From positions 1 through 57,219 of the forward strand of contig CALUVB010000017.1 of the NCBI GenBank assembly GCA_944324115.1: a DNA stretch of 57,219 nt. Direction: 5' to 3'. The stretch comes from an uncultured Elusimicrobiales bacterium (GTDB lineage: Bacteria > Elusimicrobiota > Elusimicrobia > Elusimicrobiales > Elusimicrobiaceae). Made by a program: the position numbers and the translations under genes. The notes beneath the pieces are model-generated. The model did not search any database, was not told the origin of the DNA, and was given only the letters and a program-made list of their open reading frames with translations. Shown piece by piece: positions 51,652 through 57,219 of this stretch (position 1 is the stretch's first letter; the number at the start of each line of letters is the position of its first letter).

Positions 51652-53016
51652 TTAATTCTTTTGAGCTGCGATATCGGAATGTTCTTTCTTCCAAGCGGTC
51701 ATTACCAACAAAACGCCTATCACGCAGGCAATAATGCAGGAGTTAAACACGCCCTCCCAGCCCCAATGTTTGAGAATGAACGAAGCACCGCTGCCGGCCA
51801 AGAAGCCGCCGATATAGCCAAACAAACCACAGAAACCGCAGGCCGCCGCCACAGACTCCTTAGTGGTCAGCAACGAAATCTGCACGTTAATCAAGTTCTG
51901 CGGACCATCTACAAAGAAACCCAACGCTGCAATAAAGAAGCAGGTTTCAAACAGATGTTCCGGCCCTGCGAACAGATAAAATGCATACGCGGAAATAGCC
52001 AACAAAACAAAATAAATTACGTTGGTGGGAGTGCAGCGTCCGCGGAACACTTTATCCGTCAAAATACCGGCCGTAATACCGCCCAAAGCACCCACCAGAG
52101 GGTTCAAGGTGAAAATAAGCGGAATGCTGGCTTTAGAGAGTTCGCGGGTATCTAAGAAGATAGCCGCCCAGCTCAGCGTAACATAGCGTACAAAGTAAAC
52201 GCACAAAAATGCTACAGACAAAATCCAGATATATTTATTAGTCAATACATATTTAGACAACAGATGCCAATAGCTGGAAGTTTCTTCATTGGCTTCTTTC
52301 GTAACCAATTGCTGGCAGCCGCAATATTCTTCCACAGGGGGAAGCCCTACGCTGGCCGGAGTATCGGTTACCGTAGCTAAAATGTAAAAAGACGTCAACA
52401 ACCCCAAAATACCGGAAATGACAAAGACGAACTGCCAATGTACCCAGGGGAAGATTTCCATATATTTCAAGATGATGGCCGCAATAATGGCCGCGATAGA
52501 GATACCTACCGTATGGGCAGAAGCCCACAAGGTCCATTTGCTGGCTCTTTCTTTAGGAGAAAACCAATATGCGAAAATACGCGAAATCGGCGGAAATCCC
52601 ATAGATTGGAAGGCCTGATTTAATGTCCAAAACAGCACCAATAAGAAGAAAGAAGGTAAGTAGCCGAAAAATAGGTTAATCACAGACGATGCCATTAAAC
52701 CAAAGGCTAAAAAAACGCGGATGTTGCTTTTATCTGCCAACATTCCGCTTAAAAACTTACCAATCCCATACGCAATTAACGAAATAGAAACCATTAAACC
52801 GAACTGATCATCTGTCATATTCATGGCAGGTTTAAATACGTGAGCAATCGGGTTTAAGTTCTGACGGGTCACATAATACATAGCATAGCCGATATAAGCG
52901 CTAATGAACAAACGCAAACGCCAATAGCGGTATTGCTTTTTTATTTCTTCTGGATCAGTAATCTTTTCCGTTGCGGGCGGAAGAGGCTGAAACCAATTAA
53001 GGAACATTCGTAGCAT
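51652..53016 (-). CDS. MFS transporter of the organophosphate:phosphate antiporter (OPA) family
   Basis: 454 residues with 12 predicted membrane helices. Typical OPA blocks: YRYWRLRLFISAYIGYAMYY and VTRQNLNPIAHVF near the N-terminus, SLIAYGIGKFLSGMLADKSN, and SMGFPPISRIFAYWFSPKER. This is the GlpT/UhpT/UhpC group that exchanges glycerol-3-phosphate or hexose phosphates for phosphate. The exact substrate is open. Promoter and terminator both lie close, so it is a single-gene unit. Confidence 0.92.
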   Translation of the reverse strand: MLRMFLNWFQPLPPATEKITDPEEIKKQYRYWRLRLFISAYIGYAMYYVTRQNLNPIAHVFKPAMNMTDDQFGLMVSISLIAYGIGKFLSGMLADKSNIRVFLAFGLMASSVINLFFGYLPSFFLLVLFWTLNQAFQSMGFPPISRIFAYWFSPKERASKWTLWASAHTVGISIAAIIAAIILKYMEIFPWVHWQFVFVISGILGLLTSFYILATVTDTPASVGLPPVEEYCGCQQLVTKEANEETSSYWHLLSKYVLTNKYIWILSVAFLCVYFVRYVTLSWAAIFLDTRELSKASIPLIFTLNPLVGALGGITAGILTDKVFRGRCTPTNVIYFVLLAISAYAFYLFAGPEHLFETCFFIAALGFFVDGPQNLINVQISLLTTKESVAAACGFCGLFGYIGGFLAGSGASFILKHWGWEGVFNSCIIACVIGVLLVMTAWKKEHSDIAAQKN

Positions 53017-53063
53017 TTCTCTCTCCTAAATTAAAAATAATACGACAACAAACTTACCTTTTT

Positions 53064-53092
53064 ATTATAACACATTTATATTGCATTTTTAA
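53064..53092 (-). promoter_or_regulatory. Promoter of the OPA transporter
   Basis: A perfect TATAAT (53064-53069) with an upstream TGT on the minus strand, forming an extended -10, and TTAAAA (53087-53092) after a 17-base spacer. It predicts a leader of ~40 nt. Confidence 0.62.
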
Positions 53093-53930
53093 CGTAAAAC
53101 ATATTTTTTCTATCGCATCAATCTTTCCCTTACAGCATTCTTCCCGTTAGCTTAAAAAAACAGCTCTATCCGTCGGATAATTCTTGCGTAACATAGCAAT
53201 TTCTCCAACATACAGCCTGCCCGGTATGTTCCAAATTTTATTAAACATCTTTCGGTTTTTCTAAAATAACAAGCGCCGCCTGCTTTTACACTGGCGCCCC
53301 CAAAGCCATTTTCTATTTTCCTATGCACAACACGACAAACGTTCTGTCTAAACTAGAATTAAAACCCGCGCGGAGCGCGCCCACATGTTTTAGTGCTGTC
53401 ATTTAACGCACCTTAACCGGTCTTTAAAGAAGCCAAATGGAAACAGATATATACTCTCCCGTCTGATACTCTGTTCCAAGCTATTTAAATTTCCAATATA
53501 GTAGCCCGGGGGCTCTCCGCCACCCTTTCTTCATCTCTTTTCGTAAATATATAAACAAAAAACAAATGGGGGCACACACGCTGCCTAATAAATGAAATCA
53601 CATACATTGTGCTTCGGATAGGAAAACAATAGACCAAGCAGTCCAAGATTCCATACTTATAGTTTGCTCAATGCAGACCTATTTTCGGATTAATTGAGAA
53701 AAAGGTTCATAATCATATCAGACTAGTATAGGCTAAGGCACTCTTTCCGGATATTGCTTCTTGCCACGCGCGATAGAGGGAGGGGGGAATACTAAGCCGG
53801 GGCCAGATATGAATGCAGCAGTTGCGGAAATAAGCCTGCGAAAGATAAGAAGCAGGATTTCTAGATACCAAAAAGACCCGCGCAAACGCCGTCAGCCGGA
53901 CTTCTGTGCCGTCTGCTTGGATTTCTAGAT
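53093..53930. other. Long intergenic stretch, no gene recognised
   Basis: About 840 bases, the largest non-coding gap. Short open frames have no familiar sequence or ribosome sites. It holds a small GC hairpin (CGCGC-GGA-GCGCG, near 53370) and a direct repeat related to the downstream terminator (53855-53890 with 53919-53955). It may be the remains of a deleted gene or a regulatory region for the transporter. Confidence 0.45.
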
Positions 53931-53955
53931 ACAAAAAAAGACCCCGCGCAAACGC
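53855..53955. repeat. Two imperfect direct repeats including a terminator half
   Basis: GGATTTCTAGATAC followed by AAAAAGACC and CGCGCAAACGC occurs twice (53855-53890 and 53919-53955). The second copy is part of the terminator of the giant membrane protein. The first copy lacks the pairing arm, so only one can act as a terminator. It looks like a local duplication of the gene's 3' flank. Confidence 0.6.
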
Positions 53956-53963
53956 GGGGTCTT
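53931..53963 (-). terminator. Intrinsic terminator of the giant MFS-like protein
   Basis: A perfect 11-bp stem AAGACCCCGCG/CGCGGGGTCTT (53938-53948 with 53953-53963) with a CAAA loop; on the minus strand it is followed by seven T residues (53933-53939, partly overlapping the stem). Confidence 0.92.
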
Positions 53964-53979
53964 CGTTATAAACTTCGTA

Positions 53980-56900
53980 TTATTCTAAGTAAGCCGGCGG
54001 CACCCAACCATGATCCGAACCTAATACTTTTTCAGCCATCATATTCAGCTCTGACATAGCCCGATCATAAGCGGGGCGATTGCCTCTATAGCGTTCCACA
54101 CGGTTTTTCGCTATTTTATTCAATTCCATCTTATACATCTCACGCAGGATTCCCAAGCGGAACTGGTCTAAGCCTTTATGACGGGTTTTAATACCCTTCT
54201 CCATAGCTTCCAAGTCGGACAAGGTAATGGAATAGCGGTTGAATATTACCGTAGCCAAAGATTTAATCACTTGGTCATTTTCCACTTCCTCAATTCTGCC
54301 CGCGAAGTTGGAAATCAAAGGCTGAATTTCACGGCGTTTCAAGATTTTGTACGTCAATTTTTCAGTTGTTTCCGGTACATCATTCTGAGCTTGGCCGTTT
54401 AAAAGCCCCTTTAATTCTTGGATTATCCGCAAACGCAAGGTGTTAATCAAGAGCTTTTCTTTGATAGGCACTATCAAGCGCTCAATGGTCGTCAGCTCAT
54501 GTCTGGAAACATCAAACAGTGCAGCGGCGGAATCCTTGATATTCTTCTGGAAGTCTTCTTCCGAATAATTTCCTTTCAAGAAATTATCATAGTATTCGTC
54601 AGCTTTGCTGCGCAAGAGTTTGTAATCCAGCAAAGGAGCTCTCCTCACCCAAGACTTCACATCACTGATGAAGTTGTGGGTAAAGTATTTATAGTTAATC
54701 AAGGTAGCTATCAGCAACATACTTGCAGGCAAGACCAAAGCATATACGTCTGGTTCAGCAACACCTGCTTCTTCAAATGTTTTCGTCAAAGTTCCAAACA
54801 ATCCCACAAAAGTGGCAGACAATCTAGCTAAAGTATAAGTCATGTTTACAGCAGGCTTTTTCTCAGGATATTTTTCCATAGCCAAAGAGTTTTCATAGCT
54901 GGCCAAGTTGGCAAAACCTAACCCTGCGATACTCCACAGTATAGCTCTGTAAGCCAAATGCATCGAGGGTATAAAGGCCAGTCCCACTGCCACTGTGCTC
55001 AGCACACCGGAAATACCAATAATGCCTCTGGTACTCATGTGCCCTTTCTTTAATGCTTTTGCCAAATATTGGCGGCCTGCCCATACACCTACATAAGCGG
55101 TAAAGAAGTGGGCAATCTGAGCAACTGAAGTCGCATCAAAACGACTAAATACCGTATGGAACACATCATAAACTTGCGGAATAAACGCTGCCGCCGCGAC
55201 AAAAGTACCAGCCGCCAGCCATGGAGCTGCTTTTGTCAGTATGGCTTGAGTTTTATCCCCATTAGCAGCTGTCTTAGTTGTTACTTGGGCCGGCGTCGGC
55301 TGTTTGTGCAGTGCGCTGTATATTTTACGAACCAATTTCGCCACAGCAAACCCGGCAAGACCCGTCAGTAGCAACGTAGCAGATTTAGGCATGTTTTGAA
55401 CCCAGTCTACAATTGTCGAGCCTTCTTCCGATTGAATGAAAGTACCAATAATAGCACCCGGACCGGAGTTATACAGCATACCTGCGAAGTGATACAAAGC
55501 CACCACCAGTACCATACGCCACAGATACTGACTGAAAACTGCTGGAATTCTTGCAGAAACAATATCCTTTATTGTACTACGAGCAGATTTGGCAGCCACG
55601 GAAGCGGGGCGTAGTGTATTTTCCGCACCTTCCACCATTCTGCTGATTTCCAATCTACGCCGTTTAATTTGTTGTTTCTCTCTAATAGCATTCAAACGTT
55701 CTCTATATCCACCGGAGGCCAAGAACACGAAGTTACGGACAATCTCTGCTACGACACCCATGACGAAAGAAGCTGTCACTTTAGCGAAATCATATGCAGA
55801 TGTGATAGGTCTATAAACAGAACCTTCATTTCTCACTTTAGAGCGCAATACGCTATAGAGAGCAAAGGCAGGGGCCGCCATCGTGATGTAGTACAGCCAG
55901 CGGAACGCTTCCACTCCGGTTAAAGCAAACAGCACCGAGAGGGGGAAGAATAAATATCCGGTCATCGTACCCAAAGAGGCACGGGCGTTTACAAAGCCCA
56001 TTCTCGCAGTACCAGACTGATTGTCATTGGACATTTCTTTGGCAAAAATACTGTTGGTAGATTTCACGCCGCCATTGGCACCAACACCTAATACAAAGGA
56101 ACCGAGAGCCAACATGGTAATTGTTTTGATTGTACTGGGCATAGAGAAGGAAAACCCACAGATTGCCAATCCAAGTGCTGAAATAGCCAGAGCTAAAGCC
56201 AGGGAATGTTTTACACCCAGCAATTTTTGGAAAGAAGCAAAAAATGCAGAAGATACGTTTCCTAATTGAGAGTGAGATACGCCGGATTGCAATTCTTCGG
56301 GTTTAGAGACGCCTAAAGCTGTAACTAAAGGAGCCACCGTCGCTTGCGGCAAACCGCCTAATCCTTCCACATAACCGGCAATCTTGGTAGCCCATTCAGC
56401 CCATCTGTCTGAATACAGGAATACATCAACTCTATTAGTCGCCAATTTACCGCTTTGGTAATCACCCATTAAGCGATAGTATAAAGATTCAATACCTATT
56501 TTTCCACCAAAAATAAACGGCTCATAAATAGGTCTTCTGCTGCCGCCCGGCGTCGTAATCATCAATTCAAACGGGCCGGTGGGCTTTCCATCTTTCCACT
56601 CTTGAGAAATAGAGAGTACTTCAGAATTGGTCATGGCCAATTTTTCAAACTGTCTGGCAGCCCCCTCATTCATGAAACCAATATGGAGATCAAAAGTAGT
56701 AGGCAATACATGTCCATTCATGCCATATACTTTCAAAGGAACGGAAATTTCGCGTACAGCTTTCGGTTTTTCTAACTGACTAATAGTAGGCAATACTTCC
56801 AAAATCGTAGATACATAAGAAGTTAATCTAGGATCAGTCGTAATAAGCTGCCGATAAGCGTCATCTAAGCGTTGATTATAATCTTCAGTGGTTAAATATT

Positions 56901-57219
56901 TGCCTTGCGCTTGTAAAGCAGCTCCTTCTTGGGCGAATTTCTTATCAGTATCTGCAACCGCTTTCTTAATACGAGAAGATACCACTCTAACAATTCTTCT
57001 CTTATTAACAAACTCATTTAATGCACCCAAACCACCCGCACTCAGCGTACCACTGGTGGAGAGAGACAGGCGCTGCATCAGCTGATTTTGCCAAGAGGCC
57101 GCTGCGGCGGCTTCTTTAGCTTTCGCTTCTGCTTGGGCCTGCTGCTGTTGTTGTGCCTGGTAATACGGGTTATTGCGCAGCAACAACGGAGCCAATCCAT
57201 ACAGATACGCCCCTTTCAC
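53980..57219 (-). CDS. Very large multi-domain MFS-like membrane protein (may be cut at the right edge)
   Basis: At least 1079 residues; the frame reaches the last base. A GTG at 57219 could be the start, but coincidence with the edge makes a longer protein likely. Visible: a Gln/Ala-rich, helical segment (residues ~20-45), a soluble beta-rich region (~150-300), membrane helices in two blocks (~340-470 and ~570-860) separated by a ~100-residue basic loop, and a ~200-residue soluble helical tail ending WVPPAYLE. The first block with VLGVGANGGVKSTNSIFAKE resembles MFS transporters. No substrate or partner can be named. Such large MFS-like proteins are not a described family to my knowledge. Confidence 0.75.
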   Translation of the reverse strand: MKGAYLYGLAPLLLRNNPYYQAQQQQQAQAEAKAKEAAAAASWQNQLMQRLSLSTSGTLSAGGLGALNEFVNKRRIVRVVSSRIKKAVADTDKKFAQEGAALQAQGKYLTTEDYNQRLDDAYRQLITTDPRLTSYVSTILEVLPTISQLEKPKAVREISVPLKVYGMNGHVLPTTFDLHIGFMNEGAARQFEKLAMTNSEVLSISQEWKDGKPTGPFELMITTPGGSRRPIYEPFIFGGKIGIESLYYRLMGDYQSGKLATNRVDVFLYSDRWAEWATKIAGYVEGLGGLPQATVAPLVTALGVSKPEELQSGVSHSQLGNVSSAFFASFQKLLGVKHSLALALAISALGLAICGFSFSMPSTIKTITMLALGSFVLGVGANGGVKSTNSIFAKEMSNDNQSGTARMGFVNARASLGTMTGYLFFPLSVLFALTGVEAFRWLYYITMAAPAFALYSVLRSKVRNEGSVYRPITSAYDFAKVTASFVMGVVAEIVRNFVFLASGGYRERLNAIREKQQIKRRRLEISRMVEGAENTLRPASVAAKSARSTIKDIVSARIPAVFSQYLWRMVLVVALYHFAGMLYNSGPGAIIGTFIQSEEGSTIVDWVQNMPKSATLLLTGLAGFAVAKLVRKIYSALHKQPTPAQVTTKTAANGDKTQAILTKAAPWLAAGTFVAAAAFIPQVYDVFHTVFSRFDATSVAQIAHFFTAYVGVWAGRQYLAKALKKGHMSTRGIIGISGVLSTVAVGLAFIPSMHLAYRAILWSIAGLGFANLASYENSLAMEKYPEKKPAVNMTYTLARLSATFVGLFGTLTKTFEEAGVAEPDVYALVLPASMLLIATLINYKYFTHNFISDVKSWVRRAPLLDYKLLRSKADEYYDNFLKGNYSEEDFQKNIKDSAAALFDVSRHELTTIERLIVPIKEKLLINTLRLRIIQELKGLLNGQAQNDVPETTEKLTYKILKRREIQPLISNFAGRIEEVENDQVIKSLATVIFNRYSITLSDLEAMEKGIKTRHKGLDQFRLGILREMYKMELNKIAKNRVERYRGNRPAYDRAMSELNMMAEKVLGSDHGWVPPAYLE

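Noticed and set aside
53713-53934. 73-codon minus frame near the right-hand gap
   Set aside because: It overlaps the direct repeat and has no ribosome site or recognised sequence.
1-57219. CRISPR array or complete insertion sequence
   Set aside because: No regularly spaced repeats, no transposase-like gene and no terminal inverted repeats with target duplications were seen.

Overview
The window looks like chromosomal DNA from a Gram-negative, probably anaerobic, gut-type bacterium. Gram-negative markers are a LolA-type lipoprotein carrier, a TolQ/TolR/TonB-like set, several lipoprotein signals, an outer-membrane barrel and an LPS sugar locus. Anaerobic metabolism is suggested by PPDK alongside pyruvate kinase, a TM1266-like ACT protein, DUF362 and flavodoxin redox genes, and an iron-containing alcohol dehydrogenase. 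The mix, including lysine/alanine-rich tails on PPDK and BCCP and a very large MFS-like protein, fits Elusimicrobiota. That assignment is an impression from gene content and was not tested by phylogeny.

Layout. 1-7.1 kb (minus): ppdK ends at a strong terminator. It is followed by two copies of a two-gene unit (small membrane protein plus membrane-anchored ankyrin protein), then gmk, rpoZ and a uracil-DNA glycosylase cut by the window edge. 7.1-13.1 kb (plus): a small basic protein, a promoter/terminator pair, rpsO with a structured leader, pnp, a lipoprotein trypsin-like protease, accB and a small winged-helix protein. 13.6-23.6 kb (plus): an exported HEAT-like/caspase-like protein, then ftsK-lolA-pgsA-pgpA, then tolQ-tolR-tonB-like genes, a coiled-coil membrane protein and an SDR enzyme.

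23.6-25.7 kb: tRNA-Ser(GCT) followed by a decayed prophage with pieces of portal, minor head and DUF2213 genes; the portal tail carries a PBECR-type nuclease domain. 25.7-27.9 kb: rmuC and, convergent, ppa. 28.2-36 kb (plus): one tightly packed operon from a good sigma70 promoter, rfbF-rfbG-rfbH, a split transketolase, an SDR reductase/epimerase and two related GT2 glycosyltransferases. It probably makes and transfers an unusual, possibly branched, CDP-3,6-dideoxyhexose for surface polysaccharide.

36.3-42.9 kb: an odd exported zincin, a DUF1893 lipoprotein, a flavin reductase, a TM1266-like protein, and a minus-strand redox cluster headed by a MerR regulator with a textbook 19-bp-spacer operator. 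The cluster holds an FMN reductase, a cupin, a lipoprotein flavodoxin, a DUF4405 membrane protein and a DUF362 lipoprotein. 43-53 kb: GT8 glycosyltransferase, lipocalin-like lipoprotein, Fe-ADH, ogt, barrel protein, AlaX-type editing protein, pyk, a 5'-nucleotidase-like phosphatase and an OPA-family sugar-phosphate transporter. 53-57.2 kb: about 0.96 kb without a recognisable gene, then a very large MFS-like membrane protein that reaches the right edge.

No CRISPR array, rRNA gene or intact insertion sequence was seen. The strongest candidates for something undescribed are the exported caspase-like protein, the split transketolase inside the CDP-dideoxysugar operon, the duplicated ankyrin/membrane-protein unit, the MerR-controlled exported redox cluster and the giant MFS-like protein.
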